64,000 bases of DNA, from the NCBI GenBank assembly GCA_963989385.1, contig OZ022508.1, positions 54,847,087-54,911,086 on the forward strand, in the 5' to 3' direction. Below are positions 11,130 through 22,976 of this stretch, piece by piece. Position 1 is the stretch's first letter. Every line of letters begins with the position of its first letter. A program made the translations under genes and the position numbers. The stretch is from Ctena decussata. Lineage: Eukaryota > Mollusca > Bivalvia > Lucinida > Lucinidae. The notes beneath the pieces were generated by a model, which saw only the letters and a program-made list of their open reading frames with translations, was not told the origin of the DNA and made no database searches.

Positions 11130-12020
11130 TGTAGTATCTGAATGGAACTTTCTTGGGAAAGGGAAGAACAAGCCAGCACATGTGTTTTTCTACATTTGTG
11201 ACTAATTTTATTATTTCAATATGATACATATTCTCTAAAGTTGCATACCTGTGATAGAGCACAGAGCCAGAGATAAACCTAAAAATAAGAGCAGCGGTGA
11301 GAGAACAGTTGCCTTTTGTTACATGAAAACAGCACTAAGTGTACAGCTTCAGGCCAGGGGAGTTGTTAGCTGTGATTCTGCTATTTTTCCATAAAATTTT
11401 GACTTCTCAATGACATGCCATTATCATCAAGTACTCCCTCTATCTGACCTCTGAAATGACCCAGCTAATGCTGCAATTTGTTCTGTTTGATCAGGACTTT
11501 GCAGTCAACATTAACTCTCAGGTTAATATGGGTCTCTTCTGTTTTCACATGACACTAGGCAACTTTTCACCATAAGCAGCTCACTGATGGAATTGTAAAG
11601 TTGGTAAAAACAAGTGATCTGCAACATGAGAAAACACTGGTTCAATTTTCCAAATAGAACCTATCATCCCCTTCTGAGCTGTGATGAGCAAACCTATCAA
11701 TACTTGAAAGTACATGTTCAAAACAGCCTACAGCATGTGCAATATGTGTTAGCTTGCTTCCACAATAAATTTTACAAAGTAGACTTTATAATGTACCGGT
11801 AAATTGTGCACTTTGTGCAGACTGCACAACACAAACAGGCTGGTTAGAGCATGTACATTCTTAGGCTACACTAGGCAATCCTATCAACCCAGTTCTGCTT
11901 TTCAACCTTAGCAAAACAGAATCTGTACTTAAGTACTACTACTTAAGTCTAATCAGGATCTTCATGACTGCAATGTTTGCAGTTCCCAGCACCAAATTTT
12001 GACTTGTCAAAAATTTAGGC
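11130..12020. other. unique AT-rich sequence
   Basis: No repeat family, RNA gene or conserved reading frame is visible. Composition is typical of intergenic DNA. The ORF of 62 codons near 11614 has no recognisable features. Confidence 0.5.
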
Positions 12021-12219
12021 AGAGCTCCAGATAATAGGGGGTATTGAGGATAATTCAAAGATAATTTTTGTTATTTTTCAATAAATACATAGGTTGTGAC
12101 CCGTCATTTGAACCGTCTCAACAAGACGGTTATAATGACGGGTCACAAAATATGTTTTAATAGAGAAATATGGATAATTATCCCTAAATTATCCCTGATA
12201 CCCCTTCTTATCTGGAGCA
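12021..12219. mobile_element. palindromic MITE, family C (AGAGCTCYAGATAAG ends), copy C1
   Basis: Ends agagctccagataa and ttatctggagc are inverted. Inner arms (gacccgtcatttgaaccgtc / gacggttataatgacgggtc) meet at the centre, with AT-rich shoulders (ggataattcaaagataattt / aaattatccctaaattatcc). The family is about 200 bp and can fold along its whole length; thirteen copies or relics were found in this window. Superfamily not determined. Confidence 0.8.
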
Positions 12220-12254
12220 GATATAGGATAACCACTGTAGTAGCAATATTGATG

Positions 12255-12364
12255 GGTAATTGCGGCAATTTTTTACAGGTAATTGCGGCAACTTTACGGA
12301 TAAATACAGCAACTTTTACGGGTAATTGTGGCAACTTTTACGGGTAATTGCAGCAACTTGTACA
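12255..12364. repeat. minisatellite, about 24-26 bp unit
   Basis: Five head-to-tail units of ggtaattgcggcaacttttac with small changes, next to MITE C1. The overlapping open frames come from the repeat. Confidence 0.85.
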
Positions 12365-13340
12365 GCCTATTTTCATCTCATGTTGCAGTTCATTACTGGA
12401 CATTGGAGACAAAAAATACATTGATGAAAGCAGAAAAAAGAACTATAGTGCTTCCACAAGAGTACACCATCCACATAATACTATCAAAATTCAAATATGG
12501 ATTTACACAAAAAATGGTGGTCAAAAATATGAGAAAAGAAAAACATTTCAAAATCAGAACTAAAGTGAACTGTTCACTTGAAATTCAATATTCCTCCAAA
12601 ACATTAAATTGTGGATTCCACATTCAAAATCCCACAACGTAAGTCAGTAAGTGTCTTTAATACTTATGATGAGACAAGAAAAACATCTCAACTCTGATTT
12701 GTAAACTTGTATGTGTTATCAAAAAAGCCGACTTTCTGGGCTGACTTGGATTTCCAACAAACTCCAACACAAAATGTGCGAACTCAAAATATTCTGGATT
12801 TCGCAGATTATCTCCGCATTTATAATCACTGAATCGGATCTCATCATAGACAGACATATACAATATAACTGAATGCCATCTTTGGACTGTTTTATGGTGC
12901 AACCTAAATAAGCTTTAAAAAAAATCCACAAAAACAAAGACATTGCATTCTCTAAACTAACACAACAAACCACGTTTGCTACATAGATATCCTTGTATGA
13001 TACATTAATAAAATTGCACCACAACAAAAAACAGTTATCATAGGTCATAATATTCAATATTGCACAAAATCATGGACAGTTTATTCAAACAGCAAGGTCA
13101 AGGACAAACAATTTTATGACTTAAATGAGGTCTCTCTTTCAAATGACCTTTCTGATGCATTAAAGTAGACACAAGGCCATTGTATACTGTTCTACATATT
13201 TAAAGGCCACTGCAAAAGTGTACATACATGAAGCTTAGGGAAAGTGATCAATAAGTCCATATTTCATACATCTGAATTTCCTTCTGAAATAGCTAGCCAT
13301 ATAATTTTTCTTGAACACTGGTGCTTAAGCAACATATGCC
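12365..13340. other. unique AT-rich sequence
   Basis: No repeat family recognised. The frames of 104 codons (+) and 112 codons (-) lack any known motif and overlap on opposite strands; I see no gene. Confidence 0.5.
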
Positions 13341-13552
13341 TTAACTCTTTGAGCCCCAGTGACGCAATTAGCAAAATTTGCAAACAGCGTAGATCCTGAT
13401 GAGGCGGCTCATAATGAGCCGCCTCATCTAGATCTACACTGTTTGCCCTCTAGTCTCTGAATTCTCAAAATAAAAAGTCTTGGACAAGGCATTTTTTTTA
13501 ATTTTTGCAGACGTAAATTTTGTCGTCTGCTTTTTGGTAGTGAAAGAGTTAA
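13341..13552. mobile_element. piggyBac-like MITE (family B), copy B1
   Basis: Bounded by TTAA on both sides (TTAACTCTTT... and ...AAAGAGTTAA). Two stem structures are evident: an outer one (tttgcagacgtaaatt / gtcgtctgc) and a central perfect palindrome around gatgaggcggctcataatg / agccgcctcatc flanked by caaacagcgtagatc and gatctacactgtttg. TTAA duplications with CCYTT-type ends are the signature of piggyBac. No transposase. About sixteen copies or pieces lie in this window. Confidence 0.85.
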
Positions 13553-14463
13553 GGCAGCCTCATTTGCAGAAGGCAAATACTATCACACTGCATGGTAACC
13601 AATGTTACTTGTCCTTTCATTTTTGTACACTTTCATAAATCCGAAAATTCTCATAAAACTGCCATGTTCAATTACCACTCTGATCGGCTTTCATTCTGTT
13701 TCTCCAAATCATAAAATTGCTTTTTCCTGGACTTTGCTAGGTAGAAAATGGTGTGTCTCCATTTATGAACTGACTAGCTTCACATGGCAAAACTTTGCTG
13801 TGACAGACGCGTCGTAACCATGGTTACAACATATAGTTCCTTACATGATTCACATCTTGAAACTTTTAATGAATTCTGATAGGAAACATTCGTACAATCC
13901 TTAAATAGAATCAATACTCTTATTTTTTCTTTACTCCTTCAATGAATAAGTGAAAATAATTTTACAACCATCTATACAGCTCTGTATATAGGAAGTACTT
14001 GATAACTTAAAAATGTCAAATTTATTTTACTTTTACTAATTTTCACTGTACAGTTGAATAGGAAAAATTATTACTAATCTGAATTTCTCAAGTACTCTGC
14101 TTTCCAAGAGCTCTCTGTAAAAAAAAATTGAAAGTCATGATCTACTTTATAATATGAACCATGTCAAAAGAAAAGATGCCAAAAAGCAGAATGAATACAG
14201 CCTGATTCTGGTTTGTCCACTTACTTTATGAGGCTCTTTTCTCATGACACAGACCATTTCTTGTATTTTAAGCCCTATAAGAAACTGTAAGTTAATGGTC
14301 CCTGTTTTCAAATAGCTATTTATCCCTGATAAAACTTGCAATTCTCCATACATATGAAAATGACAATAAATGTAAAACAGATTCTGTCAGCCTCTCAGCC
14401 TAGTTAAATTTGCCATATTCTTTATTGTATTTATTCCCGCAAAATCTGTGTCTAAAAACTTAT
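13553..14463. other. unique sequence
   Basis: AT-rich, no repeat family or coding frame recognised between MITE B1 and MITE A copy 2. Confidence 0.5.
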
Positions 14464-14697
14464 GAGACCCCGACATCACGAAATCAACAGTGGCATGAGC
14501 GCAGCGAGGACTCAGATCAGCCTGAGCATCCCCCCAGTCTGATAAGAGTCTTCAATGTCACAATGGAGTAGCTTAGACACTTAGCTACCCTTTACATGTA
14601 TAGCAAAGACTCTGATCAGAATAGTTGGATACCCAGGCTGATCTGAGTCTTAGCTGGGTGCACATGCCACTTTGCTGGTTTTGTCATGTCGCGGCTC
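14464..14697. mobile_element. palindromic MITE, family A, copy 2
   Basis: A more degraded copy of the element at 4761-4994: ends gagaccccgacatcacgaaa and gtcatgtcgcggctc, with the shared gaggactcagatcagcctg and its inverse ggctgatctgagtct. The central part is diverged. Confidence 0.75.
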
Positions 14698-15087
14698 ACA
14701 TACAAACAGCCAAGACTAAGATCATACTGTTCATTCATGCAAGCTGATCATTCTTCTCTGTTCATATCAATGATCTATACAGATCATGGGAAATCTGAAC
14801 AGCGAAATCATGGAAAGACCGATCATTACTCTCTGTACATACAAATGTTCAGGTTGATCAAAGTCCTGGCTATTAACTCATGCTTATTATAAAGCACCTT
14901 TTTCCAGGCACTGTCCATCAGCTGCTAACAACTAGAATATAGAAACTGTTATATAAGGTTACTAATTTGAGTTGAACTTTTTGTACCACACTAGTGACTT
15001 CTCACTTGTAACTTCTTAAATTTTTTATCTGCCCTTAGTAACAGAGGAATATTGTTCACTTTCATACTGCTTTTACACTGCAAACTC
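14698..15087. other. unique sequence
   Basis: No recognisable feature; words such as agctgatcattcttctctg / agaccgatcattactctctg recur once (near 14740 and 14815), a weak local duplication. Confidence 0.4.
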
Positions 15088-15389
15088 CACAGGGTATAAT
15101 TGATTCCGCCAATTTCGCTTCCTGCAGAGACTGTACATCATATCTGGCTTCCACTGAGGCTGTCCCCGAACTCTTGCTTCCTGCCGAGACTTCTGTACAT
15201 GATAAATGGCTTCCTGCAGAGACTGTCCGCGTGATTCTGCTTCCTGCCGAGGCTCTCGGCAGGAAGCAGAGTCACGCGGACAGTCTCGGCAGGAAGCCAT
15301 TTCTCGAGGACACTAGTCTCTGCAGGAAGCAAGAGTTCGCGGACAGTCTCAGCGGAAGCGAAAATTGGCAGAATTGATTATACCCTGTG
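15088..15389. mobile_element. long palindrome, family E (about 300 bp)
   Basis: The ends cacagggtataattgatt and attgattataccctgtg are inverted, and each arm is itself built from ~40-bp repeats carrying gcttcctgcCGAGACtgtcc, so both strands read open in several frames. The centre lies near 15250 (gaggctctcggcag). A single arm occurs at 41837-42003. No coding role is likely. Confidence 0.8.
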
Positions 15390-15750
15390 AACTCAGCCAT
15401 TCAAATAAACATGCAAGATCAAACATGCATTGCCTTACATATAATTCATATGTTTATATGCTGACCTTTTATACTACAGGGAAAACAAACAAACATATTT
15501 ATAGCAAGCAAAATGTTAAAAATAAAATGGGTTAACAACTCAAAACAAGACTGATAATAAATACTTAACTATGGGCGGAAATCTTCAGATCTAGATCTTT
15601 GTAAAGTTTTTCCAGACATTCTAAACACCCATACCTCCATGACACCCATATAAAGTTGTTGTTTTTTTTGTTGTTGACAATTCTGCAAATTTTATCCATA
15701 AATCGTATGTTATGACTGCTAATAAGAACTGCCTTGAAAAAGCTATTCTA
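15390..15750. other. unique sequence
   Basis: AT-rich with a poly(T) tract at about 15660-15675; nothing else recognised. Confidence 0.45.
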
Positions 15751-15896
15751 TAACTCAAGGTGCCTAAAAAAGCAGACAACATAATTTACGCCTGCAAATT
15801 TCACAAAATGTTTCATCCAAACTATATCACATTCTTATCATATTTTGATCTAAACTGTTTGTAAATTCAATTAGTTTAATTTCTGACACTTTAAGG
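15751..15896. mobile_element. piggyBac-like MITE relic (family B), internally deleted
   Basis: Left part (gtgcctaaaaaagcagacaac, acgcctgcaaatttc) and right part (aaactgtttgtaaattcaatt, gacactttaagg) match family B, but the central palindrome is missing. Confidence 0.65.
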
Positions 15897-17480
15897 AAAA
15901 AAAAAGTTTAACAGTTAACGAGGGTTACAACATACCTATTTATGGAGAACAACAGAAATTATCTCAAACTATAATAAAATCTGCCTTAATCTGAGACCTC
16001 TGCCTAAAGGAAGTATTGAAAGTATTACACATAAAAGAAGAGAAAAAAGAAATAGTGCAGATCTATTGTTCACTTGTGCTCAAGGTATAATTTTGTTCGT
16101 CTTTTACTTATTTATTAATGTTATGTTTCAAGAGCTTTTTGTAGCTGTATTTCTGCCTATGTTATGATAAATGATAGACTGAATTGTTCTGACTGTATAT
16201 GCCCTGAATATTTAGACATCCTAACTACTTTGTTTTTCTGTAATTTGAATTAGACGTTCATTTCACCCTGTCAGAGAAAGGCATAAATATGCTTGCTGTC
16301 CATTCTAAATTAACCTTGACCTTGTAATCTAAATAAATGATGCCATATGCTGGGTATTACAAGGTATGTTTACATTTCTCCATTTACCTCCATCATTATT
16401 ATCGCTTTAATTAATTTTATTCAAATAACAAGAAATAATGAGGGGGTAAATATTAATATTGATTGGCATTTAGTTTCAGGCAAATTCAGGTGTTTACTAT
16501 CATTTTGCTTAATGATGCATAACATAAAAGACTATTACTAGCGCTAGATACTCAAAATCGATCATATGAAAATTCAGAATTTTTTGTTATAACAGTAGCA
16601 GCAAATCTGTATAAATCTAAATGCAGGTTCACTTGTTAAGATTTTGTTTTGCCCTTTGCTTGGCAGTTAGTTAAAATATTGATTTGAAGAAGCTATCAAA
16701 AGATTTTGCCAATTACATGTACACTATGATATGTCTGACTCCAAGCTCAAATCACATTTTGGAATGAAAAGTTTGACTGTCTAGATACAAACATGTAGTC
16801 AGATCCTTTACAACTGCCTCAGTGAATTAGTTCTAATGAGACCCTTCAACATGTCTGCACAGAAAACGGGGCAGAAAAATACGAAAAAAAAAAAAATGTA
16901 CGCTTTAAAACCCCTCTTATGGCTTAGTTATAAATTCTCCCGTATGAAGCCACAGCTGGCAATTTTCCCAGAATTTTATGGAGAGTTTTGTATGCACATA
17001 AAACTGACACTTGGTCTGCTTCATGTTAATTAAACTGCTGTATAAATAGGCAGGAAATGTAAACATAGCAGAATGGTTCCAATACAGAATCAGTTTCACG
17101 ACAAGTATGGACTGGTTTTTGTTGTTTCTCATGTAAAATTTTGCCATTGGAGATCTGAAACCTTAACCCCTCCAAAAAATCTATTATGTCTTTTGTCTTA
17201 CAAAAAATTGCACAAGTTGTGTATGCATGTTTCTATAATGTATAGAAAACAGATGACGGCTTTTATTAAAGAGCATTAGAAAGAGAAAGAACTGTGGCGA
17301 GAAATCAGAACTGTCGTGTATACCAAAATTCACCGCCTATGCACAACACAGAATGGTTCGGAAATAAATAATAAATCATTTTTTACAACAAAATAATTCA
17401 TGCATCCATCATAAGAGCTTGAAAAGAACATTTCATGACAGTACAAGCAGTCAGACCAACTTCCAAAAGTGTTATTTAGT
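15897..17480. other. unique AT-rich sequence
   Basis: No repeat family identified. Contains an A-run at about 16885-16896 and several overlapping short frames on both strands with no recognisable domain. Confidence 0.5.
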
Positions 17481-17483
17481 TTC

Positions 17484-17592
17484 CAGCCAATGGTGGCCTA
17501 TGTCCACGATCACATGACCATATCTCTGCTTACTTTCCCGCCAATGGTGGTCCGCCTCTCTAATCACATGACCCTATCTCTGCAACCAATCA
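17484..17592. promoter_or_regulatory. duplicated CCAAT / CACATGACC module
   Basis: Two copies, about 56 bp apart, of gccaatggtgg ... tcacatgaccNtatctctgc (17486 and 17540), followed by another ccaatcaa. CCAAT boxes (NF-Y type) and CACATGAC E-boxes (USF/MITF type) in fixed order suggest a regulatory element or a short tandem duplication; function is inferred only. Confidence 0.35.
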
Positions 17593-17916
17593 AACCTTGT
17601 CATGTGATGCCTCAGTGTAGGGAATTTCTTAGCATTACCTTGATTTGCAAATGAAACACCCTGTAGTTATTTACATTCAAAGAAACATAAAAAGAAGACA
17701 AAAATCCATGCAAGTTAACTTGGGTTATAAAATCAAAACAGACCTAACTCAGTTTGAAAAAGACAGATTAAAGTAGCTTCCACCATATCTGCTCTAAATA
17801 TTTGGACACCTTCAATCATTCCATGCTAATTATGGTAACAGACTCATCCAGGTTCAATTGTGATTCAAGTTCAATTGCCTTGCAATGGACTCATTCACAG
17901 AACTCTTGAATGAATG

Positions 17917-17984
17917 GCAAACAGTGATGACCCTGATCAGACTGCTCCTCTAGGAGCAGTCTGATCTTTGTCTCCACTGTTTGT
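17917..17984. repeat. short hairpin, family D
   Basis: ggcaaacagtg ... ccctgatcagactgctcctc / gaggagcagtctgatc ... cactgtttg folds into one stem with a tiny loop. Similar hairpins are at 27509-27576, 28804-28870, 32887-32947, 35073-35139 and 41421-41485. Its outer word caaacagtgtaga is shared with the centre of piggyBac-like family B. Confidence 0.75.
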
Positions 17985-18818
17985 GAAGGCATTTCTGACA
18001 AAATATTTAGAGTAAATTTGGTACGAGACAGTTAAAGGCATTTTCCTTACAAGACAGATTCAAGAGATATCATTCATATACACAGCCATAAATGTGTACA
18101 TAGTTCATAAAACTCACATATACAATAATGTTAATGTATACGTCATAAAACAACATCAAATAAAAAGGTCAATATAAAAATTATTGACCAACTATTTACA
18201 ATTCTCCTGAAGTCAAAGCAGCTGATATAGAAACAATCAATCGTGATCAATTTTAACCAATCACAATCAATTACAATCATTAACACAATCCTCCTCGTCG
18301 ATAATCCATGACGTACTGATATCTTGATAAAATTTTATATTGCACATACACTAGCCATTGATTGGTTGTTGTTTGTCCTATCACTGATCATACTGTCTCC
18401 TGATTGGTTAAGACTCTTTCCATCACTCAGCAAATAGTGGCATGCAATAACAAGGCTGATCTACTGTAAATTCACTCCTCTTTGGCAAAAAATCTGCTTT
18501 AGCAAGGTTTGCAATACAGTAGTTTTACAGCAAAATAATGTATTTTACAGCAAAATAATGTATTGTCAATCATCACTAGTGATATAAAGAACTATGGTAG
18601 TCAGTTTTTGTATTGTCTGAAACACATTCAATTGTTAAAGCATCAAAGTGTTCTTAGTATTTTATGTGGTTCTGCAATATTCTCCTATGCCAAAGCTTGC
18701 TCACAGTCCAAAGACGTAAATTTAGACATCTTTGAATTTTTTTCTACTGGCAATGCAAAGGCCACTAACAATAGCATACAAAAGCCCAGCATTATAACAT
18801 CAAAACTGTACCTGAGAG
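17985..18818. other. unique AT-rich sequence downstream of Onecut
   Basis: Apart from the motif cluster within it and a short duplication at 18520-18563 (cagcaaaataatgtatt twice), nothing is recognised. No coding frame is convincing. Confidence 0.45.
18232..18420. promoter_or_regulatory. cluster of ATCAAT/ATTGATTGG motifs
   Basis: Repeated caatcaatcgtgatcaatt, ccaatcacaatcaattac, ccattgattggttg and tgattggttaag. ATCAAT/ATTGAT is the core of HNF-6/Onecut sites, and ATTGG is the NF-Y core. Placement downstream of the homeobox exon is suggestive, but AT-rich DNA yields such words by chance. Confidence 0.25.
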
Positions 18819-19006
18819 TTGGTTGGTTGGTTGGTTGATTTGATGCTTAACGTCCACGGTAAACAACTAAGGTCATGTCGGGACGGTCAGTTAACCTAAC
18901 CACACTATTCCTGGGCAGGCTTAGACCTCCTAAGCGGTTAACCAGTACTAAGTGCACATACTTTCGCCAGTAACTGACAACTGCCCTTCTTGAATCAGCG
19001 GAAGGA
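18819..19006 (-). mobile_element. SINE, 5'-truncated copy with 11-bp target duplication
   Basis: Same body as the SINE at 10105-10378 (tgtcccgacatgacc, gtgcacttagtac), with an (AACC)n-type tail on the minus strand (ttggttggttggttg on plus). The tRNA-like head is missing. GTACCTGAGAG flanks it at 18808-18818 and 19007-19017. 5' truncation with a target duplication is the classic outcome of LINE-driven retroposition. Confidence 0.9.
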
Positions 19007-19017
19007 GTACCTGAGAG

Positions 19018-19369
19018 ACAAGCCCTGTTTATGCATCACACTACTTGTTTGCAGTTCGTTTCCTCTCTTAATACTTTTTAAAGAAACTGAGACAGAAGTC
19101 GTATAAGGGACTTAAAAACAGCTGAAAGATGTACTGGATTTCTTTGGAATAAACTAGCTTAAAACTGAGCTAACACAAGCCGAAATTTTGGAAGGGGTGA
19201 CCTTTAAGATAAAATATTAGGTTGAAACTTTTCCCTCTAATTCTTCATAGAAACAAATGTGATAAGAACTCATAACTGCCCATTTCAGGCAATTCAAATA
19301 AGATCCCACCAAATGCATTTCCAAGGAGATCCTATCAAATGATTTTTCATGGAGGAAATGAACACCAAA
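19018..19369. other. unique sequence
   Basis: Nothing recognised. It precedes MITE C2. Confidence 0.4.
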
Positions 19370-19565
19370 ATCAGATAAGAAGGGGTAACAGAGATAATTT
19401 AAGGATAATTTTCCATATTTCTCTATAAAAGCATATATTGTGACCACTCATTAGAACCATCTCACCGAGACAGTTCTAATGAGGGGTCACAACATATGAT
19501 TTCGTTGAGAAATAAGAAAAATTATCTTTGAATTATCCTTATTACCCACTCTTATTTGAAGTTCT
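19370..19565. mobile_element. palindromic MITE, family C, copy C2
   Basis: cagataagaaggggtaacag at the left and acccactcttatttgaa at the right, with a central stem (gaccactcattagaaccatc / gacagttctaatgaggggtc). The outermost AGAGCTC is eroded. Confidence 0.75.
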
Positions 19566-20569
19566 GTCAAAATTTTTCCCTAAATATTTGGGTAAAGTTT
19601 CCCCCCCCAAAATTCCAGCTCATCTTGTGCTTCCGCTTGTAATGAACTGTATTATGCTTGTAGTTTCTTTTTCTTGCTTGTAGCACATATAAAAAGTTGT
19701 TCTTGGAATTGTTCAGCATGGATTTCTTGTAAGGATCCGAAAATCTTTTATTATGCTAATTTTCACAACAGACTGGTGTAATTTCCTTGCGTTACATTTA
19801 CATCCAATTCTGCCTAGTAATTTGTAAATGGCTTGGAGCATCCATCTCTACAGAAAATGTGCAGCCTGCAAGCTCAAATCTCTTTCTTTATTCAAGATGT
19901 AGCTAACTTAAGCTTCAAAAATTCTAAATAACGACAGAGTTTACATGATGCTGCATACTCGAGCTTCACAAATTTTACCCAGCAAGTGTTGATAATTATT
20001 ACCCTCATGTTTGATGTACATTACTTTGTTTTGTATGTTCTGAATTTATTTCAGTTATGATGTAAGCATTTGGATATGTTCATAAAACTAAACATGTTAT
20101 TATATACTTATAGCACATTTTGAGACAGTAAGATACTTTGGTCCCCTAGATATTCATCTGTGCCGACAGCCAGCAAAAAAGTAACGTAACATGTATCACC
20201 AGTTGAAACTTAGCTCAGCCTGTGCTGGAATACTGGAAGTCTACAGGTTGTGTGTGTAGACAGTATCACAATATTCTGATACCATACCTAAAATGCCCTA
20301 TTTCCAACTTTCCATTGGGCCGGTCCATTTTTCCTCAAAGGGGTGTTATCATCGTTGCAATCATTGCATCCCCTGATCAGACTAAGTATATACTATTTTC
20401 TCAAACAAACTTTGTCTAAACAACTGAAGTTAAGATTCAAGAAATGCACAGACTGATTTAAGGCATTTCTGGTGAAAATGTCCAGGCACCTTTCTGCCAA
20501 CCATCTGTTCACTTCTGATGATTGATTATCATATGATACAATTTTATCAAAGAGAAAATAAAAGGCCAT
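19566..20569. other. unique AT-rich sequence
   Basis: No repeat family, RNA gene or convincing frame seen. A C-run lies near 19602-19609. Confidence 0.45.
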
Positions 20570-21535
20570 CGGCCAAGTGTCACCCGACGTTTGAAATGTG
20601 TCACAAACTGCAGCCCTTTATTCAGTTTCAGAGTAACTATATGGCCAAAAACAGAAAATATGTGTATAACAGAACCTGGTAAGCAAATAATGATTGAAGC
20701 ATAAGCAGAGACATATACCCCAATTACTGGGCCTCTATGAGGTTATAAAATACTTGAGTTCAGAACTGGGCGTATATGTGTAAAATCAGGCTACTGAAAC
20801 TTTAGGCCCTAACAGAATGCCCAAAACATAAGACTGTATACCCAATAACAAAATAACAAGGGCCATAATCCTCCTAATATGAATCTGATGAAAAAGAACA
20901 ATGCATTTATGAAAATTCAGCCCATTAATATGAATAGTTCTTGAGTTATCCCTTTACCTTTAAGTGAATGTCTATTATCTATGAAAGGGGAATAACTCTG
21001 TCACTAATAAATTTAGCATATCCTAACAATAATCAGAATACTCAATTTACCAAATGCTAACAGCATACCAAATTTCAGCTCTCTCGGTCAAACAGTTCAA
21101 AAGTTGGAAAATGCCAAAAACCACAAAGGGCCATAACTTTGTAAAATATAGGACAATTGAAATTCCAAAATCACATGCACATCTTCAGATCATGACGAAA
21201 CATTCTGTACAATTTCAAGTCAATCTGATAAAAGATGTGACAGGAGTTGTGGGGACAAGGTCTGAGTCAGCAAGGGCCGTAACTCCATCAAAAATGGCCG
21301 AAACAAAAATGAAAAACCACATGCACATCTTCATATCATAAGAATACAATCTGTAAAATTTCAAATCAATCCGATGAAAGACGTAGGAGGAGTTGCGGGG
21401 ACAAGATTTCGGACGGACGGACGGACGGAAGGACGGACGGAAGGACGGAAAGACGGACGGACGGACGGACTGACACACGGACGGACGAGGGTCATTTCTA
21501 TAGTCCCCCTCCGCCTACGTCGGGTGACAAATATA
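20570..21535 (+). mobile_element. pearl/Helitron-like non-autonomous element H8 (CACCCGACG type)
   Basis: The left end ggccatcggccaagtgtcacccgacgt and the right end cgtcgggtgacaaatataac share an inverted subterminal word (gtcacccgacgt / acgtcgggtgac). The body has diverged ~150-bp repeats (attcagcccattaatatg, caaatttcagctctctcgg, caatttcaagtcaatctgat) and an ACGG microsatellite at about 21411-21486 just before the end. Same architecture as the elements at 39.3 and 47-54 kb, but with different end sequences. The Arg/Ser/Pro-rich open frames here are microsatellite artefacts. Confidence 0.65.
21411..21486. repeat. ACGG microsatellite
   Basis: About 76 bp of imperfect (GGAC)n, with gaagg interruptions, inside pearl-like element H8. 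Confidence 0.95.
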
Positions 21536-22436
21536 ACACACTTGTCATTAGATAGTGGAACAGAACTTAATCCATCTCCTAACATGAGTTTGCATTATCA
21601 GACATTCTTGAATTAAGGTTGAGACCGATCCCCCATAGAAAAGAAAAGTGAGAACCTTCATAAAAGCCAAATGCCCAAACTGATACAATGAAAACTGAGG
21701 TTTAGTTTTCTGTTATTCTTCATAAAAAACATCAATTTAAAGATTTCAAATTAACTGACAAGCTAGTGTCCACATCAATTTCAACATATTTTAGTGGAGG
21801 ATAAATTATTAATTTCCATAAAACCCCATTTCTTGAGATACAATTTGGATTCGTTTTCAAAAATCAATACAATAAAATCAAAATAATTCACTGATTGTAG
21901 TTATTTTTCTTCACTGATTATAGTTATTTTTCTTCCCAAACTGCAGCTGCTCAAAATGGAATGGAAATATGTCATGGAATGTTGAATGATGTATTTATAT
22001 GATGATGTCATGATGATGTCATGAAAAGCAGATCTAGCCAATATTTAACAATGATATTCTTGAACAAAAATGGCGGTAAAATGAAGAAAATGACATAAAA
22101 CTAAAAAAAGAACTTGCTTGGATTTCTTATGAGACAAAGAGAAACTAAAAATGTCTGTTGTTTTCTCAGCTCATAGACAGATCTGATGTTCGATTGGCTG
22201 ATGAAACAGAGGTCAGCCAATCAATAAAGAGATTCAAAGCCAAAGGTTAAAACTGAAAATGAGGCTGGATTAAGAACTTAACCAAAGACAGTGTGTCCAA
22301 CAAATAAAATAAATATACACAACTAAACATAATGAAATAAATAATCTGAGACATATTGTGAGGAAACCATCATCAGGTAATTGAGAAAGGTGTGGTGCAT
22401 GCCCACTCAAACTGCAGGGACACTGCAGAGCTCCAG
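21536..22436. other. unique sequence
   Basis: AT-rich; a 23-bp unit is duplicated at 21889-21934 (cactgattRtagttattttt), and gatgatgtcat recurs near 22000. No gene seen. Confidence 0.45.
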
Positions 22437-22622
22437 AGAAGGTGGGTTCTGCGGATTATTCAGTGATAATTTTTCTTATTTCTGAACAGAAACATATATT
22501 GTGACCCCTCATTAGAACAGTCTTAATGAGACAGTTCTAATGAAGGGTCAAAAGATATGTTTTCCTGCAGCAATATAGAAATTATCCCTAAATGATCCCT
22601 AATACCCCTTCTCATCTGTGGC
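22437..22622. mobile_element. palindromic MITE, family C, copy C3
   Basis: agagctccagagaaggtggg at the left, with the central stem gacccctcattagaacagtc / gacagttctaatgaagggtc; right end eroded (ccccttctcatctgtggc). Confidence 0.75.
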
Positions 22623-22752
22623 ATTGGCAAAGTCTGCTCAAGGCTTGCCAAGACAATAACCATACCACACAGCTGAACAACTGGTTGTGCCCCTCTAAAG
22701 AAATACAGCCCACCACTGCCCTCAGCCTCAGTGTCTGTCTTAGCATACAGTC

Positions 22753-22955
22753 CTGAGTTCCAGATAAGATGGAGATTAAAGGATAATGCTGGAATAATTC
22801 TTATTATTACTCAATGAAAACATCTGTGACCTTTTATATTAGAACTGTACATTTCGGTCAACGGTTCTAATGAAAGGTCACAAAAATATGCTTTTGTTGA
22901 GAAATATGGACAATTATCCCTACATTATCCCAAAAACCCATTCTTATCTGGTACA
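22753..22955. mobile_element. palindromic MITE, family C, copy C4
   Basis: gagttccagataagatgg ... cattcttatctggtac, with the central stem around ttagaactgtacatt / acggttctaatgaaaggtc. 130 bp from C3. Confidence 0.75.
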
Positions 22956-22976
22956 CTGATTTTCAGTCCATATATC

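Noticed and set aside
15073..15377. Overlapping 64-75 codon frames on both strands as coding
   Set aside because: Both strands of a palindrome with a ~40-bp repeat read open and give the same peptide words (LPAE, GRKQ).
21215..21616. Arg/Ser/Pro-rich frames as a low-complexity protein
   Set aside because: They are frames through an ACGG microsatellite in a mobile element.
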